This document shows, in pieces, positions 25,160 to 36,720 of a DNA stretch of 64,000 nt. The notes below the pieces were generated by a model. That model ran no database searches. It had not been told where the DNA came from and saw only the letters and a list, made by a program, of their open reading frames with translations. Positions within the stretch are counted from its first letter, which is position 1. Every line of letters starts with the position of its first letter. The translations under genes were made by a program, and so were the position numbers. The stretch is from contig CM038228.1 of assembly GCA_021442155.1 (NCBI GenBank), positions 90,167,737 to 90,231,736 of the forward strand, in the 5' to 3' direction. This DNA comes from Cymbidium sinense (Eukaryota > Streptophyta > Magnoliopsida > Asparagales > Orchidaceae).

Positions 25160-26870
25160 ATCAAAAAGTATTCTCCAAAGAGGTACACATGGTAGATGCA
25201 AAAAACCACCCAAAATCACCCAACCCATCAAATGCTTCTAATGTTCTAAACATAATCATAAGGAGTTGGAAAAAATAAAAAAAGGTCAAAAATGGTGTAC
25301 CCTCCAAAGAGGTACAGAGGGTACAAATGCACTAAACCACCCAGAAACCACCCAAAAATGCCATCAAATGCTTTGCAATGCCTATAAACATAATCATAAG
25401 GAGTTGGAAAAAATGGGAAAAAAAAGGTCAAAATGGTCCAGTACCCTCAAAGAGGTACAGAGGGTACGAATGCACTAAACCACAAACCACCCAAATGCCA
25501 TCAATAAAAAACTAAAAAAGAGGTCAAAAGATCTGTTCTCCAAAGAGGTACTGGTGCTGTACTAAACCACCCGAAACCACCAAACCGCCATCAAATGCTT
25601 CCTTTAATGTTCTAAACATAATCATAAGGAGTTGGCAAAAAAATTGTAAAAAAAAAGATCAAAGAGGTCCAGACCCTCCAAAGAGGTACACAGGGTACGA
25701 TGTAAAAATACCACCCAAACCACCCAATGCCATCAAATACTTTGCAATGTTCTAAACATAATCATAAGGAGTTGGCAAAAAAAAAAGGTCAAAATGATCC
25801 AGACCTCCAAAGAGGTACTGTGGTACAAATGCAAAATACCACCAAAATCACCCAAACTGCCATCAAATGCTTCCTTTGCAATGTTCTAAACATAATCATA
25901 AGGAGTTGGCAAAAAAAAACTGGAAAAAAAAAATGATCAGAATTCTCCAAAGAGGTACAGTGTGATGCACTAAACCACCAAAACCACCCAAAATACCATC
26001 AAATGCTTCCTGTAATGTTCTAAACATAATCATAAAGAGTTGGCAAAAAAAAGGAAAGGTCAAAATTGATCTCACCTCCAAAGAGGTACATGAGTACGAT
26101 GCACTAAACCACCCGTACCCAAAACCGCCATCAAATGCTTCCTTGCAATGTTCTAAACATAATCATAAGGAGGGCAAAAAAAAACTGGAAAAAAGGTCAA
26201 AATGATCTATACCTCCAAAGAGGTACACAGTGGTACAAATGCAAAATACACACCAAACCACCCAACCGCCATCAAATGTAATTCTAAACATAATCATAAA
26301 GTTGGCAAAAAAACTGGAAAAAGAGGTCAAAGAGGTCCAATTCTCCAAAGAGGTACAGGTACATGCACTAAACCACCCGAAACCACCCAAAATGCCATCA
26401 AATGCTTCCATGCAATGTTCTAAACATAATCATAAAGAGTTGGCAAAAAAAATGGAAAAAAGGTCAATGACCAGACCAAAGAGGTAAAGATGAATGCAAA
26501 ACCACCCAATCCAAACCGCCATCAAATGCTTCCTTTGAATATTCTAAACATAATCATAAGGAGTTGGCAAAAAAAAATTGGAAAAATGGACAAAATGGTG
26601 TACTCCAAAGAGGTACCGTGGTACACTAAACCACCCAAAACCACCCAACCGCATCAAATGCTTCCTTGCAATGTTCTAAACATAATCATAAGGAGTTATA
26701 AAAAAATGGGAAAAAAAAATGGTATAAAAATTCTCCAAAGAGGTACACAGTGTACGATGTACTAAACCACCCGAAACCACCAAACCGCCATCAAATGCTT
26801 CATTATAATGCCTAAACATACAAGGAGTTGGCAAAAAAAACAAAAAAAAAAAGTCAAAATTGATCTATTA
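25160..26870 (-). repeat. Satellite array 2 (~13 units, inverted relative to array 1)
   Basis: It shows the complement of the array 1 unit: CTCCAAAGAGGTAC, then AAACCACCC repeats, CATCAAATGCTTCC, and ACATAATCATAAGGAGTTGG, again about every 130 bp. It separates the convergent Ulp1-like and transposase genes. Confidence 0.95.
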
Positions 26871-27290
26871 TTGGTACATATTTATTGATATTCAATGATT
26901 ACAATTTCCACTAGGGATTAACTCATTCACTATTGCTTAAAGAGCTACAAACACGAAGTGTCAAAATCTCCTTTATCGAACCAATCAAAACCGGATAATG
27001 TCATGTATCAAAATGTTTTCCGAGATAATATCATCATCGCCTTAGTGTACCTTCACCGATTGTTTCATCGGAGCTCGAGTTAAATTCTCGCATGTAGAAC
27101 ATCATTAGTCGATACTTTCTTACGATCGATGTGATATTAGCGCATTCAAAAACACTTTGGCATAGCAGAAAGGTGATGCAACTTGTGAGGAAGCACCTGC
27201 ATTATCAGAGTTTGGTTTCGCAACCAAAAAAGTAGGAGGGTTTGAAGATTAACAGCAATATTTAAAATACCAAAAAGTAATACGCAAGTA
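26871..27290. other. Spacer between array 2 and the transposase
   Basis: About 400 bp of non-repetitive DNA. On the minus strand it is the likely 3' untranslated region of the transposase. No other feature is visible. Confidence 0.45.
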
Positions 27291-29205
27291 GAAAATTACT
27301 CTTGGCTTTCTTGGATCTCTCCCAATATCCCTTAAGCCTTGAGTTGGAAACACCCTTTGGACGTTGCTTAACTGGATATTTTAAGATGTCTTTTCCTTAT
27401 CTCGTGGTTAACTTCTTCTTCCTAACGCGCTTGGAGGGGAATTCCACTTATTATAGTCGACATCATCATATAGTTTTTCTAGGGATCCAAGCATATACCT
27501 CTTATTGCCCTCGGTCTCGACGCTTATTTGATATGCATATCGCTTATGTGGTTCCGAAAAATAATGCCAAGCATTTCCATCTGCACATCTCTTTTTTTTT
27601 GTATGCACTATCATTGTAAATATCCCTCTTTGCTTAAGTAGACCATCGCATCGTGAGGATACTTGTCCTAATGCGACAACATCTGACTAACTCGATACAA
27701 GCACAAAGAAATCTCATCATCTCAAATTTTTGCAACTACAAGTCACTTCTAGGTACCCTATTGAAATACACCCCATGTTTTGGATGCATTTTATTCTCTA
27801 AGTTTCTTACCAAATACTCATGGTCTGCCATCCGACTTAGAATCGATGACCCCAACCCCATGCAAAAATTCCTCTTCAAACATAGTGTAAACCTTTCTTT
27901 ATATGCAGCCTTATTTAGAATTGACCGGTCTTAACAATGTGAACAATCGATGACACACTTGAAGTCTTCATGTTCATTCCGCCATGTCTCCATAACCTTT
28001 TCCAACCCCAAGAAACAATCAGAACTTGTTGGTTTAGATATTCCATGGCATACATTGTTCGTGGACTCACTACGCTGGACAAGATGCCCATGTAATGAGT
28101 CCTCACAATGCAAAGGGACCACTTGGATCTAATCTTATAAAGCTCGACAACCAAGCATGATCATGCAAATTGCCTTCTAGCATGGAATACCAAGCCTCTT
28201 TAAACTCTTCCTCCGAGTCACACTTACTCATGCATTTATAAAATAGCCTTGTACTATCTTATTACTATTAAAGCAATGAACCTTGGAAGGAGCTTTCTTT
28301 GAAATATGCCATTGGCACAACCTATGATGAGTATAATACATAATTTCAATGGCTCGCCATACCGATCTTGATCGCTGAATATTGTTATAGATGTCCGTAT
28401 TCATCAACCGAAGAAAAGTTTGGAATAGCAGAATGACTCATTATCTCTCGATAAAAAAGGCTACTCCAAATAATACATTTTGCTGATGATTCACTCCAAC
28501 AAGAGGGGCACAAATGAGATTATATTTATTGAAATGATATCAAAAAATTATCACATCCCCAAAAATAATCATATTCTATCCTAGACATGCCATTACAAAA
28601 AAAACTTACTAAGCAATCGACTCATCAACGCACATCCCATGCAAACATCCCATCCGATGCTTGTCTCTCCTTAAACAATCAGATAATGCATTACCATCAC
28701 CATTTGCAATCCTCGATCTTTTCTCTTCAAAAAAATTGAAAGCATCTCTTTGGTGAACCCGATATTCTACGCCGCCAACTTCCTCGCTAGATAAATGATG
28801 TCATTTAATACCCTCATTGTCTTCAACACGGACGCCTTTTCATCGCTAATGCATGTGATCCGAGAAGATGTAGTCCAGTTTCAAAGAATGATTATGACTT
28901 TCAGATGTTTTTAATCGCCCACCTCCAAATCAAGAGAATCTAATCATGGCCGGACATCCAGCTTCTATCAACCTTTCCGAATTTTGTCAAGCTATTTAGA
29001 TACTTCTTCCCCAAAACTTGCACATAGAAAATCTTTTGATTTCAATTTCTTTGAGTTTAATAAATAGTATGGTCCTTCCAACACTTAATTTGATGTGCAT
29101 AATACAAGATAAGGTATATGCCTCCGTTTCATTTCAACAATGGCGGAGTTTCTCCAAATATGGGTCATCATTTATGCGTAATGGATACAAAATATGTTAG
29201 AAAAT
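27291..29205 (-). pseudogene. FAR1-type Mutator-like transposase, broken
   Basis: Minus-strand motifs from N- to C-terminus: a weak FAR1 DNA-binding region (29200-28990); AGCPAMIRF, then ESHNHSL (28960-28880); FNFFEEKRSRIANGDGNAL (about 28750-28680); the DDE-region segment KYNLICAPLVGVNH followed by QNVLFGVAFF (about 28530-28440); HHRLCQWHISKKAPSKVHCF (28330-28280); EEEFKEAWYSMLEG (about 28220-28170); QRSESTNN (about 28070-28045); and a SWIM-finger remnant near 27720. The C-terminal tail reaches about 27300. Stops and 1-5 bp deletions are frequent. The order matches FAR1/FHY3-related transposases, which cut and paste the element. It is convergent with the Ulp1-like gene. Confidence 0.8.
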
Positions 29206-30690
29206 ATGGATGGAAAATACCACCCAAACCACCCAAAATGCCATCAAATGCTTCCTTTAATGCCCTATACATAATCATGAGTTGGCAAAAAAAAATGAAA
29301 AAGGTCAAAATGTCAGACCTCCAAAGAGGTACAGTACAGATACACTAAACCACCCAGAAACCACCCAAACTGCCATCAAATGCTTCCTTTGTAATGCCCT
29401 AAACATAATCATAAGGAGGTAAACAAAAACCGGAAAAGAAGATCAAAAGGTCTCACCTCCAAAGAGGTACAGTGATGCACTAAACCACCCAAAACCACCC
29501 AAACTGCCATCAAATGCTTCCTTTGCAATGCCCTATACATAATCATAAGGAGTTGGCAAAAAAAGATCAAAAGGTCAAAATTGACCTCCAAAGAGGTACA
29601 CTGGTAGATGCAAAATACCACCCAAAATCACCCAAACCGACATCAAATGCTTCATTTAATGCCTATACATAATCATAAGGAGTTGGCAAAAAATGGGAAA
29701 AAAAAGGTCAAAATGGTATTCTCCAAAGAGGTACTGTGGTACAGATGCACTAAACCACCCAAACTGCCATCAAATGCTTCCTTTGAAATACCCTAAACAT
29801 AATCATAAGGAGTTGGCAAAAAAAACCGGAAAGAAGATCAAAAGGTCAGACTCCAAAGAGGTACAGATGCACTGCCACCCAAACCACAAAAACCGCCATC
29901 AAATGCTTCCTTGAATGCCCTAAACATAATCATAAGGAAAAAAAAAAACTGAAAAGAAGATCAAAAGTCTGACCTCCAAAGAGGTACACAGGGTACAGAT
30001 GCACTAAACCACCCAGAAACCACCCAAAATGCCATCAAATGCTTCCTTTGCAATGCCCTATACATAATCATAAGGAGTTGGCAAAAAAAAATGGGAAAAA
30101 AAGGTCAAAAATGGTCTGTACCCTCCAAAGAGACACAGTACGATAACTAAAAAACCACCCAAACCACCCAAAATATCATCAAATGCTTCCTTTGCAATGC
30201 CCTATATATAATCATATTGGCAAAAAAAATGGGAAAAAGGTCAAAAACAGAATTCTCCAAAGAGGTACAGATACGATGCACTAAACCACCCGAAACCACC
30301 CAAAATGCCATCAAATGCTTCCTTTGAATGCCCTATACATAATCATAAGGAGTTGGCAAAAAAATGGGAAAAAAAAAATTCTCCAAAGAGTGCAGATGCA
30401 CTAAACCACCCGAAACCACCCAAACCGCCATCAAATGCTTCCTGCAATGCCCTAAACATAATCATAGGTGAAAAAAAAAAATTGGAAAGAAGATCAAAAG
30501 CTCAGACCTCCAAAGAGGTAATACAGGCATGCACTAAACCACCCGAAACCACCCAAACCGCCATCAAATGCTTCCTTGCAATGCACCACATAATCATAAG
30601 GAGTTGACAAAAAATTGGGAAAAAAGGTCTAAAATGGTCACCTCCAAAGAGGTACAGGGTACTGATGCAAAATAACACTCAAAATTAAAT
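29206..30690 (-). repeat. Satellite array 3 (~11 units, inverted)
   Basis: Same unit and orientation as array 2, between the 5' end of the transposase gene and the right end of the element. Any transposase promoter would lie in or next to it. Confidence 0.95.
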
Positions 30691-31029
30691 ATTCGACAAA
30701 AAACATCCAAATTACTTTAAGGAAGTAATGAACATATTCTTTCGATAGAACAAGAATATCACTAATAAACCAGAAAAAAAAAATGCACGAAGCATTATCG
30801 ATGATTTGTATTTAATACATCCTCGCCTAAAATGGTTGTTATTTCTCAACGCGTTCTCCATCTTCATGGTTCTTTGTAAAAAGGAAATGAGATTTTCAGA
30901 TCTCTTCTCTTTCGCTTGGAAAAACTAACCTCAACCCTAAATCTGCCTATATATTTCTTTTAAATTCCTCCCGCGCATTCGAACGATGCTAACGGAGCGG
31001 GTCGGGCCAGGGGAAATGTATTTATAGCG
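30691..31029. other. Right subterminal region of the Mutator-like element
   Basis: About 340 bp between array 3 and the right terminal repeat. It includes a GC-rich patch (GAGCGGGTCGGGCC at about 30994-31007). No gene is visible. Confidence 0.5.
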
Positions 31030-31176
31030 CCGTCCGTTAATACGCCATCGACGCTACGCCGTTGGGCTGTGAAAGCCGTCCGTTAACTCTGCTTAATCAG
31101 AAACGGAAAACTGGGACATATGTCGGGATTGAGTCCGACGAAAAGCAAACATGCGACTGGACGTAATATTTTCTCC
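31030..31176 (-). repeat. Right terminal inverted repeat of the Mutator-like element
   Basis: Its complement starts GGAGAAAATATTAC and contains CGACATATGTCCCA, GGCTTTCACAGC and CGTCGATGG, matching the left end in order. To its right the retrotransposon LTR resumes with ACATATGTTCGCC. Confidence 0.8.
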
Positions 31177-31593
31177 ACATATGTTCGCCAAACAAATTCG
31201 TCACAAAGTCCGCTTCATGTTTTCACTTAAATAGAATTGGAAATTCGGTTTATTTGCTCTTCTCAACTGCTCAAGAACTACTCGCTTCCTCTGTTCAAAC
31301 TCCACCGCCACGCGAGCTATCTTCCCGTTTAAAGGAGTCCGAAATCAAGCGCTGACTAAAACGAAAAGCGATTTTCCTCAACGCATAAAGAAACCGAAAG
31401 CCCTCACTCGTCTTCCGCTTCATTCGTATGGTCTCTCTCCAGCCTTCTCTCTCTCTCTCTCTCGATATTTACGCCATGAGCGTCGTCACGTAGAGTCTCC
31501 TCGCGCGACGCCATCTTATCCGTGACTGGACCGGCGCTCTCTCACAATTTCTCAAATCAGCTGCTCAACTTCACTTACGATTCGTGAGTTTTC
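31177..31593 (+). other. GC-richer leader of the captured host-gene segment in LTR B/C
   Basis: It matches 48735-48980 plus 49392-49585 in LTR C and 3637-3795 in LTR A/B. It looks like a plant 5' untranslated leader with a (CT)n run (31448-31463), followed in LTR C by an ATG and an open frame. GC content and CpG frequency are well above the rest of the LTR, so foreign (host-gene) origin is likely. The gene of origin is not recognised. Confidence 0.5.
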
Positions 31594-32906
31594 GATAAAG
31601 ATCTTTTTTTTTTTTAATTTCAGATATCACTGAAACCGGGGTTTGAGTGATTAATTCTTTCTGATTGAATTGCTGCTTTCGCTCCAACTGTCATGGTGTG
31701 ATTTGAACTTGATTCACCTCGAAGTTGACTCGCTTTGAGTGTTGGAACCCGGCCGCCTTCGATGCTGGATCTGCTTTTTACGCTGCCGTTGGATGCTAGA
31801 CGCTGATTGGGTTCTTCTTAGATGGAATCTTGCCGTTGGATTTGTGTGATTAATCCCCGCCTTGGTTCTATTTCTTGATCAAGCGCTTTCCTTCTTCTCG
31901 ATGCCGAGTGGATTACGATGTTGTGTTGCGGATCTTGACGGGAAATGAATCGATCCATGGATTGAAAACGCTCGATCTTGATCGTTGATCGAGAATTTGA
32001 ATTACCCTAACCTTATACTTGCCTTATTCTTTTTCGCTTCGCCCGTATGTTCGAGTCGCAAGGTTCGAGGGAGATGGGGAAGAACAATCAGTGTTCATCT
32101 GATTCTTCACGATGGTCGATCTGTGAAGATCCACCGTAGAAATGTTCAGTTGCCTCAGCTGGCCTTTGGCCGTCTGATTTACTCGATAAGCATTTGTTTT
32201 AACCTATTTTCTTCTGCTCGCTTACCTCGAGCCGTCGTCGCTCCTGAGAAGAAAGGGGGTTGCGGCTGGTAGCGGCGGGGAAGGCTTGGTTCCCCGGTGA
32301 CTGGTGGTGGTTTCCGGTGAGGTAAACCGAGAAGAAGATAAGCAGGGGGAAGAGATGAAAGGGAGACTGAAGAAAGATAAGTTTTACCTTCTGAAATCTT
32401 GATTATTTTTTCTGTTTGGCTTTGGAGTCCTATTTATAGTTTTCTGTTTAGGTTGGATCTAAGCTCTCTATGCCCTTAACTACTTTCTTCTACTTGATTT
32501 TGTTAGACGATCGCTGTCGCTTGTAATTTACAAAATCATATCACTTGCTTGCCTTCTTGGCTTGAGGTATGAGCAAGGAGTCATGTTATCATTAATCTTC
32601 TTGTTTTCTATCAAGCCTCTGCTCTTTTGGCGCTTTATTTCTATGATGGGATTTACTTCCTACCGACCGGATATGGTTTTTTATGTTGCTTTAGTTCAAT
32701 TATGTTGTTAGATTAACCGCATTCTCGTTCTCTCTCCTCAGAATTGCTCTTCTTCTTTCTCAGATATTCATCCCGAAGGTCTGTAATGATTTGATCTATT
32801 CTCCGCTTGTATAATGTTTCGGTTATTATTTATCGTCGCTCAACTGTAATGGATTCTTAATGTTGTATGTTGTATTTTGGCACTTTGATGATTTGGGATC
32901 ATAACA
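31594..32906 (-). repeat. 3' LTR of the gag-only element
   Basis: Starts (plus-strand view) GATAAAGATC with its first T lost and ends GGGATCATAACA. Next to it, 32907-32920 complements to GAGAAAGGGAGTAA, a good polypurine tract for the minus-strand element. Confidence 0.85.
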
Positions 32907-34380
32907 TTACTCCCTTTCTCACACTGACCTTGTCCTCAAGGTCAAAATTGAAAATTTGCTTTTTTCTCGCTTTCTTGAATCTATTTCTCGTAATCTTATA
33001 TTGATACTTTCCTCCCACCGACATTATGAAAGTAGCAATTTGTGTGGTCGCTTGGAAGTAGTATTCTTTTGTGGCCATTTATTTGATATTGAGAGCTTGT
33101 TTTGTTGAAGTTATGTCTGGATCAATGCCAATTGGGTCTGTTGGGTGAGATTTGTATCTGCTTCGAGTCCACTTCGCCTTTTATGGAATTGGCTATATCT
33201 TGAGATAATTTCATCCTCTTGTTTGCTTTTCTCATCAGGATATAGCAGACCAATATTGCTCTATTTGTATGTGGCTGAACTATGTGACATTGCTTTGTTT
33301 GTCCCTCATATTTGAGCTGTCAATTATTGTTGTGCCCTACCGACATTATCGGATTATCCTAGGTTATACTCTATGGTACTCTATAGATTGGGCTATATCT
33401 CGACTTATATTTCTAGCTAATTCAAGGGTCGTAATTATTGAGAACTATTTAGACTATTCTATACTTAGACATTCCGTTCCGCTCTTAACCTCGGATTGAA
33501 TGGTGATATTTGAAGCTTGTTGCTATGCTTTCTTCTTGCACCCATTCCGTCGATTATCATGTGGTAGTTGATGTTGCCGGTCATCATCGATGCCTACCAA
33601 TGCCAATAACTTGGACTTACATATATGCTCTTTATGGTCCTTCTCCTCACAATTGAAACACAATCCTTTCTTTCTTCTTCTTCTATTTGTGTGTTAGCCT
33701 CCTCAATTGTTATTGGTCGCTTATTTGGATTGTTGTTTTGTTGATTGGTGTTTGGAGGGAGGCGTGATGGGTCGTTGTTGTTGTTTTAATGGGATGTTAC
33801 CGATCTTGTAGTTTTACATCATCACCGATTCAAAGGTATATTGGTCCGCTTTGGGTGTAATGTAAGTTTGATTCACCTCTTAAATCTCCTCAATAAAGTC
33901 GGCCAAATCTCTCAATAAATTGTTCTTTAAATTGTGGCCAAGAATGCAATTGTTTATTTACTTGCATCCATCGATACCACCAAAGCAGTCCATCCATGTA
34001 TATCAGGGCTATTAAAATTTCGATCATCGAGAGTTAGAATCAGAAAAATTGCTCGCTTTCAAGAGCCATCCTCAGGGTCTTCTCCCTAATCACAGGCATA
34101 TCTATTTTAAGAGGCATTGATATGGTGTGTGTGTATGTGGTATGTTTGGAGAATAGGATTCATCGAGGGATGCATCACATACCGGCTTTGAGGTTGTTTT
34201 TCTATTCATTTTCTATTGATGTCAATCTCTTTGCTATTTCATTCAATGCCATGATTGAGGTCATTTCGCTCATTGTTGTTCAATGTAACACATTCATCTA
34301 GGGTTTTGGATGTGTACCTTGTGCTTTTCGCCATGTTTTTTGATTGAGGATGTAGATGTGAGTGGCTCTCAACAAAAAAA
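32907..34380 (-). pseudogene. Internal region of the gag-only element with gag fragment
   Basis: Minus-strand reading at about 34120-33900 gives LIALIYMDGLLWWYRWM and then SWPQFKEQFIERF, a retrotransposon Gag core. At about 33660-33610 it gives a CCHC knuckle CFNCEEKDHKEHIC. These are separated by frame breaks. A primer-binding site is at 34362-34373 (complement GTTGAGAGCCAC), close to the tRNA-Met type site TGGTATCAGAGC with losses. 32920-33540 shows nothing further. Confidence 0.7.
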
Positions 34381-35523
34381 TGATAAAGATCTTTTTTTAA
34401 TTAAGCTTTAATTTTGTATTACTGATAAGCGGGGTTTGAGTGATTAATTCTTTAATTGAATTACCTTTCGGTTTCTTGTTCCAAGCGGGTTGTTGGGTGT
34501 GATTTGAACGATTCACCTGAGTTGACTTCGGTTTGGAAATTAATTTTTTATACTTGGATTGTGTTAAATATTATCATCTGTTGAAGCTTTCCTTCTTCTC
34601 TTGAGTGGATTAGATGTTGTGCTTGATCGGAAATGAATCGATCCATGGATTGAAAACGGTTGATCTTGATCGTTGGATCGAGAATTTGAATTTACAACCT
34701 CTTTCTTTCATTTATGTCGTTGATCAGGGTTCCGAGGAGATGGGGAAGAACAATCAAGTGTTCATCGGTGATTCTTAGCGATGGTCGATCTGTGAAGATC
34801 CAATTAGAAATGTTCGTAGTTGCCTGCTCTCTTGGCCGTCGATTTTGGATAAGCATTTGTTTTAACCTATTTTCTTTACATTTTATTTGTTCAAGCCGTC
34901 GCTCACGAAGAAAGGGGTTGTAGCGGCGGGAAGGCTTGGTTCCCGGTGGAGTGGTGGTTTTGTGAGGTAAGAAGAAGATAGCGGGGAAGAGATGAAAGGA
35001 GGCGAAGAAAGATAAGTTTTACCTTCAAATCTTGATTATTCTTGTTTGGCTTTGGAGTCCTATTTATAGTTTTCTTAGGTTGGATCTAAGCTCTCATGCC
35101 CAACTACTTTCTATTACGATAACGATTTAAAAGGTCGAATAATTTACAAATATCACTTGCTTGGTCTTCTTTGGCGGTTGAGGTATGAGCAAGGAGTCAT
35201 GTTCATACTAATCTTCTTCTTTTCTTGTTATCAAACCTCGTTCTTTTGGCGCTTTATTTCTATGATGGGATTTACTTCAATGATATGGTTTTGCTTATGT
35301 TGCTTTAGTTGATCTCTGTTAGACTCACTTTGGTTGTAGCGTATTACATTGTCTCTGTTCTCGTAATTGCTCTTCTTCTTTTATATTCATCCCGAAATCG
35401 TAATGATTTGATCTATTCTCTGTTTGTATAATGTTTACGGGTTATTATTCTTTTGAACTTACGTAATGGATTCTTAATGTTGTATGCTGTATTTTGGCAC
35501 TTTGATGATTTGGGATCATAACA
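34381..35523 (-). repeat. 5' LTR of the gag-only element
   Basis: TGATAAAGATC at 34381 to GGGATCATAACA at 35523. It is about 170 bp shorter than its partner, the difference being many small deletions spread over its length. Confidence 0.85.
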
Positions 35524-35800
35524 TTTTCAGTCAATGTGTCCTCCGCCGACCTCAACCCCACCTCCTACCGTGACCATAGGGTGACATACCTTACGCTAGA
35601 TGAAACATATCGTATGCTAGATATGGGATTTGAGCTACATATCGTGAAGGCTGTCTCGATTGGCCTTGATCATCAAACTCTTTCGGAGTGCTACTTGGCC
35701 CAAGGCGGTTGAACAACTTGCTAAATAGTTTCTTTACAATCCATACAAGGTGACTATTCGTTCCAACTTGAAAGCTAATCATGCGACAACATCAATGGTT
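35524..35800 (+). pseudogene. DEAD-box RNA helicase fragment captured in LTR B/C
   Basis: After the target duplication the sequence TCAATGTGTCCTCCGCC continues the captured leader ORF, and at about 35584 it joins a helicase: RVTYLTLDE, then YRMLDMGF, matching motif II (V-L-D-E-A-D) and its following region in DBP2/p68-like RNA helicases. Next come HQTL (near motif III, SAT, lost to frameshift here) and NPYKV-type codons. Only the segment around motifs II-III is present; motifs I and IV-VI are absent. Compare 49655-49870, where the reading frame is better kept. Confidence 0.75.
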
Positions 35801-35879
35801 GCAAGCTGACACCATCGTGAACTTATAAAATCTCTTTGGCAAATGCATGATAATTAGTTTTTTTCTGTTTGGTGAATAT

Positions 35880-36720
35880 CAGACTTTTTGGGAGCCATAA
35901 AAGTTTAGAAAATTCTTTCAAATTCTGAGGAATCTCAACTTTCTCAAAGCAATAAAGGTGAAAGTGGCGATCATGACAAACTCACGATCAATTTTGGAAA
36001 AGGCATCGATTTTGGATTTTACCATTTGTGGTGACGACTCTTCTTGATTTGCTTTCTTTGGGCATTAGAAGAACCATTTTGTTCGCAAAAAATTGCCAAT
36101 GCTAATTGTTTCTAGAGTTTTGGAAATGTGATTTCTTAGTCGACTTTCATTCGGATTGAGGAACATGTCACGAGTAAGATGAATGCCATTATTGAAAAGT
36201 TCTCCTCGAGAGCTTAATCTTTTGGTTGCTACTAATGTTCGAAGAAGGTCTCGATATTGACTTCTGTCTTGTAGTTAGGTTTGATCTATTGCTAGCTTTA
36301 TCTGGGTCGAGGTCATGCATGCGAGAATCGTCTTTCTATTGGAAAGGGGTAGCAAAATGAGAAGTTACTTGGTGATTTTATGCGGAGAGCATGTTATGAA
36401 CAAAGAAATTGTTTGTAGGTCTTGATGCTACCTTTGATAATTTAGGCAGGCAATTTATAAAGTTGATTATCTTGGGACATCTAACATGTAGCATATCACT
36501 TCTTTATCGCTACTATGCAAAACTTCCTCAAGACAAGTACTTCATTCCAACTCCAAAGTTCTTTTTCATGGATGACAAAGATGGGACAATCTATAAAGTA
36601 ATGCTTTTTCCCAATGCTCCTCTCCACCAGTTGATAGTTTACCATGTGATTCAAAAGATGAAGCCAAGAGGCATGCTTGCATGCAGCATAGAACTACATA
36701 AAGGGGTGCCTTGTTAGATT
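35880..36720 (+). pseudogene. Dicer-like 4 fragment (helicase-C and dimerisation domain) captured in LTR B/C
   Basis: At about 36155-36290 the frame-shifted text matches the helicase C-terminal domain of plant DCL4 (NMSR, then SSREL, then FDLLLAL). At 36483-36680 it reads SLLYRYYAKLPQDKYF, then KFFFMDDKDGTIYKV, FPNAPLHQ and ACSIELHKG, the Dicer dimerisation (DUF283-type) domain. No RNase III, PAZ or N-terminal DExD part is present. No introns interrupt the pieces, and several exons appear to be missing. This cannot make a working Dicer. It is the longer of two copies for the dimerisation part. Confidence 0.7.

Larger units (their letters stand above)
16849..31176. mobile_element. ~14.3-kb Mutator-like element with FAR1-type transposase, Ulp1-like gene and satellite arrays
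   Basis: It interrupts the LTR exactly where units A (3630) and C (48730) read GGTGCCTCACATATGTTCGG. The two ends are inverted copies: GAAAATATTAC at 16851 and its complement ending at 31173, with similarity inward for about 140 bp. Inside, from left to right: satellite array (plus), Ulp1-like protease gene (plus), satellite array (minus), FAR1-type transposase (minus), satellite array (minus). A likely ~9-bp target duplication is ACATATGTT at 31177-31185; the left copy is degraded (GTATCTT before the left end). Both genes are broken, so the copy is not autonomous now. Confidence 0.75.
31594..35523 (-). mobile_element. Gag-only LTR retroelement (TR-GAG-like), minus orientation
   Basis: Two direct repeats of ~1.3 and ~1.14 kb (31594-32906 and 34381-35523) flank a ~1.47-kb internal region. 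On the minus strand the LTR runs TGTTATGATCCC to CTTTATCA. Target duplication TTTTC is at 31589-31593 and 35524-35528. The empty site GGGAGTTTTCAGTCAATG is intact in LTR C at about 49582-49599. Internal coding is limited to a gag fragment; no protease, RT or integrase is seen. Such small gag-only elements are called TR-GAG and depend on an autonomous partner. Confidence 0.85.

Noticed and set aside
25266..26765. Several plus-strand open frames over array 2 (Lys/His/Asn/Pro-rich)
   Set aside because: They are translations of the satellite unit; the same peptides recur with each unit.
31985..32272. 95-codon plus-strand open frame
   Set aside because: Lies inside the LTR of the gag-only element and is not kept in the partner LTR at 34714.
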